From Aquila chrysaetos chrysaetos (lineage: Eukaryota > Chordata > Aves > Accipitriformes > Accipitridae), in contig NC_044022.1 of assembly GCF_900496995.4 (NCBI RefSeq), positions 19,668,938 through 19,732,937 on the forward strand: a stretch of 64,000 nucleotides of DNA. Reading direction: 5' to 3'. Both the position numbers and the translations under genes were made by a program. A model generated the notes under the pieces. The model searched no databases, was not told the origin of the DNA, and saw only the letters and a list, made by a program, of their open reading frames with translations. Positions 34,087 to 47,084 of this stretch are shown here, in pieces (position 1 is the stretch's first letter; each line of letters opens with the position of its first letter).

Positions 34087-36796
34087 GTGTGTGTGTCTAA
34101 GTTATTCAGGTAACCTCAAGCTTTGCAGAGCTGCTTTCTTTTGTCTGGGGAGAGAAGGGCTTGGAGAAGCATCAGGACAACTTTTACGCAGAAATTTTGA
34201 CTGAGGCCGGCATAATGGAGTAGGGAGGTACCTGATTCTATAACCTTACATGTAATAGGAAGCTAATTTAGACTGTGCAACTGCAGGGGCACCCCTCTGT
34301 ACTTACCACAACGTTTTAGTCTGAAGTAAGATTTTGATAGGTACAAAATATACATCCCCAACAATATAGGATTTGAGCAACTTTAGTATAATTTGGATAC
34401 TCATCAAAGTAGAACTTTACATGAAATTTGTCTGACACTGTTTTGTTTTGCTTTGTTCCATAAACAAGCACATGCATGTGCCTAGACCATGATTTTTGGC
34501 AGAATCTGGCCTCCTCATTCTGAGTCCTAATTCACCCCTGCTGTTCTCTGAAATGAAAACCTTCTGATTTTCCTGCAGGAAGAGGCATTGCTACTGCCAT
34601 CTGCAAAACATCAACATCTTCTACATCATGCTAAAATCACTCTGACCTCTCAGCATATGATGACTTTTAAAGAATGTTCAAAGGCATATCCTTATCTTCT
34701 GTTAAACACTGAAGTTAAAAGACTGAATATGTCTTGTCATGTAACTGATTTGTTAAGGTGGACATCAGTTAACTTACGGTGTTTCTTGTCAGCCATTAAT
34801 CCATGCTTCAGTTCTTTTAATCTGGTGATGGAAAAGTGATATGTTTATCTACTTTGTATTAACCCATTATTTTGTGCACTTTGTATTTTACAATTAACAT
34901 TTCTGTGAAGCAATAACAGCTTTCAAGTGCTGAGCTTTGAATAGAACATTCTGGATGTATTTGCACAAGCCATCTCTTTTAGAGCTCACCTTTATGAATA
35001 TTGGATATAGATCATGAATGGAAATGCTTGGGAAATGAATTCATAGCTTCAAGCCTAAAGCTGCTTTCTGTGGGTAATCTGTAACACTTTTGAGAAAAGT
35101 GTGAAACATTCCATGCTATTAATATAACCTTATTCTGAATCTGACATAGATGTCAAAAACGGATTTTCATCTGACACTGGGAGGTTTTGTTTTTTTTTTT
35201 TTACCATCACAAGTACAAGGTAAGGAGATGAGAAGCAAAATCTCTGTCCTATAATAAAATGAAGAGTGATAGCAAAAGAAAATTGGTATGTTGCCTGTGT
35301 CTATGCTGTACTTGGGCTGGCTTGGAGGAACCCAGGTCCTGGTTCTGTCTGTCCATTTATCCTGGTAAGCAGCCCAACTTCAGCCTGTTTGTGATATTGA
35401 AAGACCTTTGTGCAGACCGTTTCAGGAAGGAACATGTATGATCTTGTCTGTTGGCATCAGATCACTGAAAAAAAGATGAGAGAGAGAGGTATCTGAACCT
35501 CAGAGTGATCTGCTGCCCCACAGCAGATAGACATATGCTTAAGTGTACTGTAAAGCACAGACAGTACTTCAGACCTTTCCTTGGTCATAGCAGCCTGATC
35601 ATCCTGGTAATGCTCCCTAGAGGGCTTTTGAGGATAAGCAGGATGGGCAAGTGGTGAAACAGGCCTTGAACCTGGCTTTTTAAAAGACACCGTAGAACTA
35701 GGTGCTATTTCTGTTTCTGAAATCTTGTATAAAATATTTTTGTTTCCAGTTAGTTTACTGTTGTCCATATTTTAGCAAAAATAAACCTCTCAAAATGAAT
35801 AAAAGAAAAACTGATCCTGTACAGTGGGGAAGGGAGTGAAGTCTGCATAATGCAGTTTACAGGTATAAAATACTCAATAGCTGCAGCGCAGCTACTTTTC
35901 TTCTCCATTCTGCATCAGTAGCTCTTTGCAGCACATTAGTACAGGTACAGGTATATTGTGCCACCCTGAAGTCAAGGAACAGATCATTCTTTTAAACTTT
36001 ACTGGTATATCTCAAGAAAACAAAGGTAGAATGAATGCATATGCCTCTCTCTTGCCCTTTGAGGACTTAAAGTGGTGAGAATTTACAGTCAAGTTTAAGA
36101 TTTGCAAGATTTTCTATTCATCTGGCAAACCTGTTGAGCTACCAAGGGAAGAAGAGAGAAACCATTTTTTAATCCAGATGCTTTTTGCCACAAATAAATT
36201 CATTTGTTGGATGTGAGCGTGTAACTACTTTAACTACCCACAGTTTACTGAGCTTTCTGATACATCTAGAAACACTTTAGGAAAACATCTGACTTGAATT
36301 TGAATTGAGGATTTTCCATTAGAAATACCTGTTCATCTTAACCTGATGCCTGATGAAGCACAGTGTTGGTGGTATGATGGTGTTAAAAGAGATGTTTGTA
36401 ACCCTTTAACAATTTTAAAGGGTAGGTACTGTAGATAATAACATATAAGCTCTTGGGGAAATGGTGGTTGGAGGTGTGTGTGTGTGATATCCAGGAAGGT
36501 TGTAGCTTGACCTCTAAAATCAAAATCAAGTATGATGTATTACCCACGTCAACATCCAGGTAATCTGCCAGATCTCAACTGTTTTGTGATCACCAGCAGC
36601 CTTCCTTGGACTCTTAATTGACAAGTACATCCTGAGGCTCGTTTAAAACCACAGCTGATGGGCTGCTTTGCCATGTGAGCTAGTCACAGTGACATAATTA
36701 AATGTTTGCATTCATAATCTGGTTATGGTCTCTTAATACAGGCTTTGTAGCTTGAGCTCATTCCTGTCTCATGGGAACACTTCAGTCAACACTTTC

Positions 36797-36826
36797 TGTG
36801 AATGGGGCTACTGTGAATGGGACTAC
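36797..36826 (+). repeat. 15-bp tandem duplication
   Basis: TGTGAATGGGGCTAC at 36797-36811 is followed at once by TGTGAATGGGACTAC at 36812-36826 and by a partial third copy (TTTGAATG). Confidence 0.85.
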
Positions 36827-37430
36827 TTTGAATGTTGTGTTGTACTGGATTCCTGCTGATGTAAAAACTCAAGAAATCCCAAATGACATACAGCAGACAT
36901 AAGTAGTATCTGTACTAACAAATTAAACATACCCAAGACAATTCTTTGCCACTGAGGCCAGCCGCAAGGTCTGCATGCACACTACTAAACTCTTACCCTT
37001 GAAAACAGTGGGTCTGCTTACTGGGTATGGTCTGTGACCCATCATAACTCCCAAGTGGCGGATCCAGGAATCACCAATCCTATAAAGAGGACTGTGGCAG
37101 AATTTTTGAATCTAACTGTTATTGGGAGACATCATGGCTTTTCAGTTAAAATATGGTATTGGTAATTATAGCTTTTCATAATCAGCAGCTGTTATGTATT
37201 TATTTAATTATTCCCCTATGCTTGTTTTTAATATAATTTGTTATGAAAGTGCAGTTCTACTTTCAATATTAACAAAAGTACAATTTAGGTTTTGTTAGCA
37301 AAGTTTTCTTTAAATCTCAAAATACAGACTAGGGTTTTAGTTCTGCAACTCATTTACAGCTTTCCTGTAGTCTTTCAGTTCACCTTACCACTTCCATTTT
37401 TTCAGCTAGGGAGACTTTTCATCCATACTG

Positions 37431-37500
37431 GGTTTTGGGGTGGAGGTGGTGGGGTTTTGTTTGTTTGTTTTTGTTTGGTGGTTTGGGGTTTTTTTTTTCC
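37431..37500 (+). repeat. G/T-rich low-complexity tract
   Basis: TTTTGGGG, GGAGGTGGTGGGG and TTTG units end in a run of about ten T residues. Several G-runs of three or four lie close together on the presumed sense strand of the ME3 transcript. Confidence 0.7.
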
Positions 37501-38177
37501 ATCAGTGATGCCCCCAGGGTCTCATTTCTTTTGTTACATGCTTTCTACTTAGAGACTGGTGTATGAATTCCCATATGAACCATTTCTGGATAGAATTAGA
37601 ATTTCTTTTTGGAGCAGAATCTATATCTAATTCTATTCTTAAAATACAAAATATGCAAATGCATTTCACATTGTCTTACTGTTCTTGATGATGTACCTCA
37701 GTTGTGCTGTTATGTCTGTTTCTGTTGCTTTGGAATAGGATGTGCAAATTATGAATTACTCTTTTCTCTTGTGTGAGAGCATCTTGCTTTAGTAAGACTT
37801 AAAGTGGTGGCTAAAAGCTTAGAATATGGAAAAGTACGCTGACCCCTTTGAGCGTCAGTACACCTCCGCTTCCCCAGACCTCTGTGCTTGCACCTTGACA
37901 GTGTAAATCTGGTGTGGTCTGTATGACAGCTGCTTGCTGATTTTTGCACTAGTCCACAGCAGAGTCAAAGAGTTGAAGACCTCTAGTACAACAAACAGGG
38001 ATTTCCCACCCACATTTTTAAGGAATTCTTTGAAAATTATATTTCTTTGTGGGCTACCTCAATGTTGGTGAATCATGCAGCACTAAACCCACAAATTATA
38101 GCTTGGTTAAGTGGTCTTGAGTAAACAAAAATTTCCAGTATTTGGAGAAGAATTTGTGACCCTAAAAGCTTGTCCTT

Positions 38178-38201
38178 TTTTTTCTTCTCCCCCCCCCCCC
38201 C
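38178..38201 (+). repeat. Polypyrimidine tract with C homopolymer
   Basis: T-rich sequence (TTTTTTTTCTTCT) runs straight into about 12 consecutive C residues. It is low complexity and prone to sequencing and replication slippage. Confidence 0.8.
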
Positions 38202-41200
38202 GACTGTATTGATTGGCATAGCCAAACTTAATGGGAATGATTGACATATGCCAGGAGCTCGTAATTCTGATGCTGAGAATGGCAACACATATGGTTAATC
38301 CAGAAATTATTAATGCATTTGCTGAGCATTTCCAGGTGGAAAGTTGTTCATTGCCCAGGAGGGTACTTTTCCCATGGACTAGTCTTTCACAATGATGACT
38401 AGTATGAAAGCTGAGAAAGTTATTTGCAGATAACTTTATACAATTACATTGATCTTTTTAGCTTTCGTATTTTATTATTTAAAATATTTAATTCCATAAT
38501 GATGTCTTTTAAATCTTGGGTTCTTAATTGGTTTGCACTAACTAGTTATAGTTTATGGTATGTTCTTTGCTGCTTCTCATCTGAAGTGGGCAGCTCTTTC
38601 AGAGAGGAATGAAGAGCCCATTTATGAGGTCTGTTTTCTGGAACAGGGTTGCTTAGAACTCCACAGCTTCTGGTGATTGCCAGTACTCAGGGTTTTTTTG
38701 GCCAGTTGATGGAAATGCCCTCCTACCTGCAACACCTATAAGGTTTGCCTGATTGGAAGGTACATACAAAAGGTTTCTGTAGAGATACCTGGGTGGAAGA
38801 GGTCCCAAATATGAGGCAAGTAGTCTGATGGATCTCCAAAAAGCAGTTCTTCATCAACGCCAGAATAAGTGATGACTTCCGTTTCAAATAGTAGCTCATC
38901 ATCCTTCCAAAAAAGATGCTTGTCGAGGGAAGTATCTTGGATGGTGTTTGGTAATTGGTGTTCTGGAGTTAATGAGCTAAGTTCAGAGGGAGTTTGGAAA
39001 GTTACATCTACCTTGCTTCACAATTGTCCCTTCATCAGTGGTTTAAGCTCATTGCTTCATGCTTTATGTGGACATGGTAGGCTCTTGCTGACCTTACGAC
39101 AGAGGCAATCAACTTCAAGGCCAGACAATCAAATTGGACCATCAGAGACTATAAGATCTTGAACTGCTGCAGCAATTATCTTCAGGGCCTTGTGACACAC
39201 ATTCTGCCCTAAAGCAAATGTTCATGCTTGAACATAAAGCTTTACCACCATAGCAATTCACAGACCCTCAGAGGACCCTCATCTGTGTTGTGGTGCAACC
39301 CCTTCTGTGTGGGTGTTTGGATTTTGAAAGGGTTTGCTGCATCTGTGAGCCCAGAAGGGGCTCCGCTCATTTGTAGAGTGTTGTCAAGTCTCCTTTCCAC
39401 AAATAAAGCATGTGTTTCTGTATAAAAAGGGAAAAGATGTTTTGAGGTATTTTTTTCAGACAGATCTCACGTTCATTAAACACCAAGAAAAACCTGCTGT
39501 CTATGCTTAGCAAGACTCAGTTCAGAAGTGTTGTCAGTTGTTAGCATGGGGTTTCAGACAGATTTGGCACAGGGATGGGGATCTAACTAAATGACGCACT
39601 CTTTTTCTGTGCTATGCTTCAGCACTTCAGAAAGGCATTCAGTTCTTAAATGTATTAAGCATCTTTCAAGAAGCACTGCATCTTAGTTTCTAGCTTCACA
39701 AACTTGCAAGACATCAGTTTTGTCTTGACTGTTTATCTGAGGGAAACATGCATAAATCCTGTAAGTGCTGTTAGCTGCCTACATGTTTACATGTTTTTAG
39801 TAGAGACTGTGTGATGGGTTTTATGCTGCTGTTCCAAAGGAAGATTGTGCCTTGCCAGTCTTTTCAGTGACAGTTCACATAGTCAGCCTCTTTTCTGTAA
39901 AGACCTTTTATGGCCATAGAGTTCCCCCACAAGCAGAAGTTTGAGAGACATCCTGGTACATTTAGGAGTTCTCTGTGTGTGTGCATATAGAAAAAAACCC
40001 TCTGGATGATGTAGCTGCTTTGTAATCTTGTTTTCTATAGAGTAAAATTTCCTTCTGGATAGCCTTGCAGTAACAGTGGTGTTACATCCAAACAGTTTCA
40101 AATTGCAAAAGCACCCTTTCATCTATTACTTTACAGTCTGTTCATCTAAAGCCGTTCATACATGTTTCATTGTGTCAGGGGTGCTATTTCCATAGCACTA
40201 CCTGTACCACATTTGAGCTTATTTCAGCATTTTTGCCTAGCTGTTGTGGCTGGAACTACATGTATTTCAATTACAGAACACACTCGAGTTAGCGTAGGGC
40301 TTTTTGGCCAATAACTGATGCTGGATGTTATTTGGCTCTGTCAGTAGGGTTTGGCTGGTCAAGCTGACTCTATTCTGTCCTCCCTCCACCCAAACTCTGA
40401 TTTGTTTTCCCCTGTTACACAGCTTGGAAAGGAAAAATCTGAAAGTGAAGAAATCTCAATGATTCCACTACTTCATTCCCAGTCCTCTGCCATTAGGAAA
40501 TCCAGTTCCCCTGTGAATAATAACCACCTCAGTGCGAAGGTTACTGTATAGAAAGTGCAGTCCTGTGTTGGTGTTAAGAATCAGTTCCATGATGTGCAGC
40601 TACTTGAGTCGTTCCTGATGCTGTTTCAGTGCTTTATAAACTATTAGAACATACTTTTGCCTTTTTAGGGGATCTTGTTACAAGCCACTACTTGGTAGTA
40701 GCAGAATTTTGGTTTCTGCACAAACTGTGTGGTAAGATCCCCTGGCACATGCCTCGGCTCTGCAATGAATTGGCCTTGGAGCATTGATGCTAAAGATGCC
40801 TGTGGAGAACCCCACAGCAAGAAACAGTATGAAAAAACATGAGAAACTTGAACTAATTTGGGGTTCTTTGTATCCTGCCAAGCAAATGGCTCTTCGTATC
40901 CTACCTTCTCTTGTATCTCGGGTAGCTTGATGATTTTACTGCTTGGATATGTCTACATGGCTTTAATTAGACCAGACCATTTATTCTGGTATACTGTTCT
41001 CACAGTGGCCAACAGCAGATGCTTGGGGGAAAATGGGGATAGGCAAGCAAGCAGCGACAGTGCTTCGTGCCGCCAGCAGTTTGCGGCTCAGGGACATACT
41101 AGCTTAAATCATTGCATTTAAAAGTCTTCAAAATCTGTTTTTTTCCCCTGTTTGTTGAATGCTTTTAAACTCCATATTCAAAGAAGTAACATACAAGGCA

Positions 41201-43450
41201 AGGAGTTCTTTAAGATGACTGAGTATTGTATAAAGAAGTACCTCATTTTATTTTGAACCTGCAGTTTGAACTTGTTATTGTTTGATGCCTTCTTGCTCTT
41301 CTATTAGAAGAGACTGTGAATAATCCCAGATTTCTCTGTCCCTCCAGGAGAAGTATGATTTCCAGCCACTTCTTAAGAGGGACTTCTAGAGAATCTCAGC
41401 ACCTGAGGTGGTGATGGGATGAATGTGTTATTGATGAAGGCCTTGTGGTGGTGGTTGTGCAGTAGGACAACATGTACTAGCCTAATTCAGTTTCTCAGAT
41501 TTAGGGACCAAGCACTAGGGCTAACTAGGTAGGGTGGATATCTCTTCTTTATTACCAAGTTTTCTGCTTCATGTAACACATTAGTAATGCTCAGATGTTC
41601 CTGACCTCCTGAATCTCAACACCATTTTTTCCAGTGTTTGTGGGGAAGAGAATAACACCAAGAGTCAGGAAATGTGGATTCCCCTTGAAGCAGATTAGTT
41701 TTGAGTCACACCAAGGTTAAAAACCAACAAACCAACAAACAAAAAATACCCCCCCCAGCCCCACACAAGATTATCATCAAAAATTAGCACATCTAAAATC
41801 AATGAATTTTTTAAAAGTAATTGGTTCTCAGCCAGTTGCTTAAATTCTCATGGGAAATGAGTAGAAAATTTGAAAATAGAATGGAGACTTGATAGTGAAA
41901 AGCCCTAGTGTGATGGAGTAGAGCTAGAAAATTAATTTGAAATGTACAGTTATATGAAGTAAATTTTCTCATTTCATAAGAAAATAAGAATTCTAAAGCA
42001 GTATCTAGAATACAGCTCTGCAGTGGAAATTACTTCCATAAACTGATGCTGTAACTTCAAGTGCATCACATAAGCACATATTCCACAGCCTCAAAACATA
42101 TTTAATAAATTGATATGATATAATTTCAATACAAATAGCTCTGTGAAAGAGTAAATAACACCGTGGTGGTAAAGCTGTAGAGATAAGCCTTAAGGGTCTT
42201 TACAGCAGTTTTTATATGTTGGAAGTTTTTTAGAAAAAAAACAACCATGTAAAAAAACATTTTTTTTTCTTAAGGAGACAGTCCTTGTCTATTTTATGTA
42301 ATAATCTACTCTGTGCCTGGCTTTAATTTAAAATAAATAAATAGCTGTGATGCCACAGGCTGGGCTTGAAGTTTCTACATATTTTGAAGTCATCTGCTGC
42401 ACAGCGGGCTCTGAGGATTTGTTATTAGCTGTTAAGGGAATGACTGCAAAACCAGCAGGTTCATCCTTGCAGCCTCAGGGGAAACTCCCTAGGATGTCCT
42501 GTGGAGCTGCAGGAGCAGACCCTAAAGCTTGTTTATGCTCCCAATGCACCTACTTTATCTTACTGGGTGTCCACGACACCGGGCACTCATCTGCTTCACT
42601 GAGGAGTATCTCTGAGCTGGGCTGAGTATATCACACTGGGCTTCGGTTCTGCAGAGAATGTGAAAGAAAATAAAACTGAAACCTAGAACCAAGGAAAAAA
42701 TGTTGCTGTTTGGGGAAATATGGAGATGGAAAGCCATGTCCCTTCATTCAAAATTGTGGGGAGATTTCTGCCACTACAATGCTGGAGGTGTCACCTGAGG
42801 ATGACCTGAGGGCAGGAGGGGAGTCAGGGCAATGGTGGGCTTAGCCTTCAATATTGTCCTCGGAGTGACAGTGTGTCCATAAAGACATCTGCAAGGACCA
42901 GTATGACCAGTAGTGCTCATCTGCTGTCTGGAGAGGTGCAGCTCTGGTAAAGCATTCTTCAGCTTTGGCTCTAAAATACATTTCTTTCCTGACTGCGTTG
43001 TTTGTAACTTTAATCTGTCAACTTTTGCACCCCAGGTGCCTAAGCAGCCCTCCTGGCATGTGTTTCCAAGCTGCTTCTGCAGGAAGCCCTATGGATCTGT
43101 GCAGTTTCATCTGTTTTGGCTGTTTGTCATCACTGTGGTTGGGTTTTGGGTTTGGGTGTGTGGGTGTTTTTTTTTTTTTTTTCCTTTCAGACTGTAACTG
43201 GGGCCTCTGTTATGGTTGTCATAGTTCACCTCACTGGCATTCAGGGAATTTGACCTGCAATTCTTTTTGTGGGTCTCTGTTGATTTGTGGTAGAGTGCAA
43301 GGAAGTGAGCTGTTTCGTGCTGAAGCCTACTTAGAAGTTGGGAATCAGCTGAAAATATTATTTAACTTTTCCAGTAGGGCTGGTAGTGCTGGACAAGTGA
43401 TCAACCCAAGGTCTTTGTGAATAGGAACAGCTAGAAACAGCCCTTCAGTT

Positions 43451-43757
43451 CACAGAATCATGGAATGGTTTGGGTTGGAAGGGACCTTTAGAGGTCATCC
43501 AGTCCAACCTCCCTGCCATAAGCAGGGACATCTTCAACCAGATCAGGTTGCTCAGAGCTCCGTCCAACCTGACCTTGAAAGTTTCCAGGGATGGGGCATT
43601 GACCACCTCTCTGGGCAACTTGTGCCAGTGTTTCACCACCCTCATCATAAAAAATTTCTTCTTTATATCTAGTCTGAATCTACCCTCTTTTAGTTTAAAA
43701 CCATTACCCCTTGTCCTATCGCTACAGGCCCTACTAAAAAGTCTGTCCCCAAGGTTC
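43451..43757 (-). mobile_element. CR1 LINE 3' fragment, antisense
   Basis: On the plus strand it begins 'cagaatcatggaatgg', the complement of the CR1 tail. It then shows 'tttgggttggaagggacc', 'ccagtccaacctccctgcc', 'gatcaggttgctcagagc' and 'aaaaaatttcttctttatat', and ends near 'aaagtctgtccccaaggttc'. It therefore keeps about 300 bases of the 3' end of ORF2 and the 3' UTR. It is truncated and noncoding, and somewhat longer than the copy at 10621-10863. Confidence 0.93.
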
Positions 43758-44691
43758 TAAGGTGAAAACTTACTTCAGGGTTTCATTTATTTGCCGTTTA
43801 GAACTTTTCCCTTTACAAAAGTATCTTTCAAAATTTTTCAGTGGAAAACTTTTGTTTGAAGTTTTCCAGCTTTTGATTAAAATGAAATATTAAAACTCCC
43901 TGGTTTTTATTTACTCTTTTAAAGAAAGTTTTACTTTTTGTCACTAAGTACAATAAAACGCTACCTGCTGGTTTTTGCTCTTCTTGCTGTTACCACATTG
44001 CAGGTTTTTTTTATTTTAATAGCTCTAACTTAAGAAGCTAGACTAATGAAAAGGGAGTTTAAAATGTGGAAGGAGGGAACTGACGTATATATATTTTCTT
44101 TTAGAAGGACAGAAGAGGTTAGTAGGAAATAAGGTTTAAATAACAAAAGCCATCCTCCTCCAAGGGTCCTACAGGCAGAGATAAACTCACTGAACACAAC
44201 CAGCTGAGTTTTTTAATAATCCATCTGAGGAAAAATGAGGCAAAAGGGGAATAAGCAAATGGAAAAAATCTTAAAATAAATGTATCTCTGTAATTATATT
44301 GTCTAGAACTGTACAGCGTTATGTGACCTGGGGTCTCATTGTGCCAATTATGATTAATTCAGATAGTGAGAGACACCATTCTGCTGTCCTCTGCCACACG
44401 AGAGAAGCAGGGAACGGGAGAGGGATGATTAAGATTAGGAGACACTTGGCTTTGTTTCCTTCAGGCAGATGAACAAAGATGCAGACCCTTGGTCAGTAAG
44501 TGTCAGTGCAGAACTCCACCAGGATGAGAAAGTCTGGCATGCCTGGTTTAGGTCACCTTGCACAGCCTGCCAGGTCTCAGCAGCAATAAATATTTTGATT
44601 GTCTCTGTTCCTCGTCATATTGTTGTCCGAAAAGCGGATTCGTCACCCGGTGTGCAACGAGCCAATAATCACACACTCAGGAGAGACATTA

Positions 44692-44697
44692 TTTATT
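44692..44697 (-). terminator. Polyadenylation signal of the antisense solo LTR
   Basis: TTTATT on the plus strand is AATAAA on the minus strand. It lies about 77 bases after the LTR TATA box and 71 bases before the U5 end, the standard R-region position. Confidence 0.6.
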
Positions 44698-44773
44698 TCA
44701 TATTTGCTCAAAGATGGGTGCTAGGTGGTAATTCCACGAAGCTAGCACACCCTGCAGTTAAACAAGCAAGCAG

Positions 44774-44779
44774 TTTATA
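44774..44779 (-). promoter_or_regulatory. TATA box of the antisense solo LTR
   Basis: TTTATA on the plus strand is TATAAA on the minus strand. Its spacing to the downstream AATAAA gives a short R region. Transcription from it would run leftwards, antisense to ME3 intron 1. Confidence 0.6.
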
Positions 44780-45454
44780 CAGTTTTAGATTCACCCACTT
44801 AGTTTCCAAAGTCCTTCCCCTAAATCATTATTGGTCGTTAGTTATCTGCCACCATTTCTATTGGGCTAAGGTTTTCTCCGCTTTGAATTAGAAGTACAGT
44901 GTTCTTTCATTCTACAGCACATGCTCAGGAAGTTGGGTAAGTCTTTCAGGTCTTGAATTGAGTCGGTGGTCGCCATCTCCCCCTGCCGCCTCTATTTTTC
45001 CCCTAGTTTGTGCTTTTTTGGCAATCATCCGGCCTTCGGTGCCTTCTGGAGCAGGATGTTTCCTTTTTATCAGTCTTTTGTTCCTTCTTCAGGGGTATAA
45101 TCACTAGCAAAGTCTGCATCGTTTATACAAAGTAACCAGGCCTACATAGTGAAACTATTGAGTAATGGTCCTCCTTAAAGGACAGTGCATCATGTTTAAC
45201 CCTAAATTGAGCCGTACTGCCCCAGTTGGGCCGTAACTCAAACATATGACTATAATATTGTTATTAAAAAATACAACAAAACTTGGTTTGCTATGGGTGT
45301 CCAAAACCATGTTCATTTTTCTACTGTTTTCATCCCTTTTATTCCAAAAAGTGAGTCTAAATGATAAGATAAGCGTTGTGCTCCAGTCACTTTATTCTCT
45401 TTGCTCTGTTAAACCCACCTGTTTTTTGCAACCTACTAAGGAGGCATGATCCTG

Positions 45455-45540
45455 AGCAAGCGGACCTGCTCTAAGCAGGGGTAGGACCAGATGACCTCTG
45501 GAAGTCCCTTTCTACCTAAATTAATATCTGACTGTGTGGC
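45455..45540 (+). mobile_element. Short, decayed CR1 3' end
   Basis: 'ctctaagcaggggtaggacc' followed by 'agatgacctctggaagtccc' and 'tttctacctaaattaat' matches the terminal CR1 segment ('gcaggggttggactagatgacctcc..aggtcccttccaacct'). Only the last ~85 bases are recognisable, and no clean 8-bp tail remains. Confidence 0.7.
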
Positions 45541-47084
45541 GTACTCATGTAACTGAGGGAGATTCTACTTCAGTGAATTGTTTTACGGTATTTGGGGTTT
45601 TGCTTCCACTGCTGCCCTGGACAGCTAGAAGAGCAGCTCTGTCCTTGTGGTTGAAGCCAGGAGCTTAAGGAGTTGAAGACTCTCATTTCTAGCTATTAAT
45701 TTCTAGCTATTAAAAAAAATTTTGGTTTGTTTCCTTTTATTTAGCTTGACATTAATTGATACTTTGTTGCTGCTTAAGGGATATAAAATGTAGGATTTTA
45801 ATGTTCTGTAATGTTTATTTTTAAAGTGAGACCAAAATTAAACTACAACTTTTGGCAAAAGGCATATTTTTTTTTAATCTGTGCCAAGGAGAACTGTTGT
45901 TTCATTTCTTCTTCCCTATTCCTTAGCACAGAACTCTCAAAATTGAAAAACCTGCACATCTATACAGCATTTCTGAAGCAGTTAGGAGCAAGGACATTGC
46001 TCTAGCTAGCTAGGTCTTCACAGATAACTAAAACCCGCTCTTGGATGGCAAGAAGTACTTTGACAACTTGTTTTCATGCGCAGAAGTCTCTGGTTCATTT
46101 AAAACTTCAAGCCAGGGCTTGACCTGTTTTTCTCTAGAAATTTTTGGGCCGTTGCTCAAGATGAGAGTCTGTGTGCTCAGTACAGTGCTATAGGGACGTG
46201 AAAAATTAATTCTGAGAGTAGCATCTCCTGACAGTGCTTTGTTTACGTGAAAGCCAGGCAGACAGATAGCTGCTGCCATCTCATCCCTCACAGGTGCTGA
46301 GATAAAATCCTTACAAATAGCAGTTCCACACAAAAATTAATCCATATTTTGCAACAATTTTTCAGACTCTTTTATTATTATTATTTTTAAAAGATTTGTA
46401 CATAGGTGATTTCTTTGTTTCTTTAAAGGCCATCAGGAAGACCTGTCAGTGGCTTATTCTAGAAATAAGAGAGAGCAGAACAACTGAACTTCCAACATTT
46501 AAGATATCGCTTGCCATCTGGAAAGGCTTAATTCACAGTAAGGTGCAAGTCTGGACATGAATTTGTAGTGCTCGAGCTCACTCAAAAAACCCCCACACAC
46601 AATAGTTTAAAGGTCACATTAGGTAGTGGGAGTTGTCAGGGATTCTGTGCAAACTGGGTTGAAATTTCATATCTAAATAGGAAGAATATAACATTGGATC
46701 CTTACTATTGGCTCTTCTGCCAGGACCATGACTCTAACTGCATACACGGAGATCACAGGGGCAGAAAATACTCTCACATGTGGAAAACCCAGTTACCACC
46801 GTATCTGTTGCTTCATGTGTTGTCTAATATTTGCCCAGAGGTGAAATGGGGAGATGCTGTCAGCGATTGTTTCCTGCAGGTGTTGATCAAGGTGCACCAC
46901 AAAAGAAAATACAACCCTTGATTTGGCATTAAGTAAGGTGCCAGATCTGGCTGAAAATTTTGCAGTTTTAAGTGCAGCTCGTACCAGTGACTACAAGGTG
47001 TTTTAGATTCAGTGTCACTATAGAGATAAAAAGGCCAAACATCCACCACAGTTGTGCTCAGCTTCTATAAGATTGAGTATGTGT
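45541..47084. other. Intronic stretch, no gene seen
   Basis: About 1.5 kb with no recognised gene or interspersed repeat. It contains the 14-bp duplication above and short T and A runs. An open frame of 117 codons at 46568-46921 has no recognisable domain. Confidence 0.5.
45685..45712 (+). repeat. 14-bp tandem duplication
   Basis: ATTTCTAGCTATTA occurs twice in direct succession, followed by an A run. Confidence 0.9.

Larger units (their letters stand above)
30749..43450. other. Intronic stretch, no gene seen
   Basis: About 12.7 kb of presumed ME3 intron. Nameable content is an antisense MIR-like remnant (31915-32045), ATTT repeats (34061-34086), a 15-bp duplication (36797-36826), a G/T-rich tract (37431-37500), a pyrimidine/C tract (38178-38201), an A/C-rich tract (41720-41765) and a T run (43167-43182). 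Open frames are mostly shorter than about 110 codons (the longest, 43 kb, is about 150) and match nothing I know. A minus-strand frame at 38736-39017 is discussed among the findings. Confidence 0.5.
44621..45240 (-). mobile_element. Solo LTR of an endogenous retrovirus, antisense
   Basis: Read on the minus strand, the element runs from TGAGTTACGG (45240) to ...CGGACAACA (44621) and has all the LTR landmarks in order. A long U3 is followed by TATAAA at plus 44774-44779, then AATAAA at plus 44692-44697 about 80 bases further, then a U5 ending TTTTCGGACAACA. The termini are TG and CA. CATAT precedes it at 44616-44620 and occurs again at 45243-45247, two bases outside the other end, a likely but imperfect target duplication. 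Neither flank carries a primer-binding site or polypurine tract, so it is a solo LTR. I cannot place it in a class. The body differs entirely from the LTR at 9935-10560. Confidence 0.8.
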
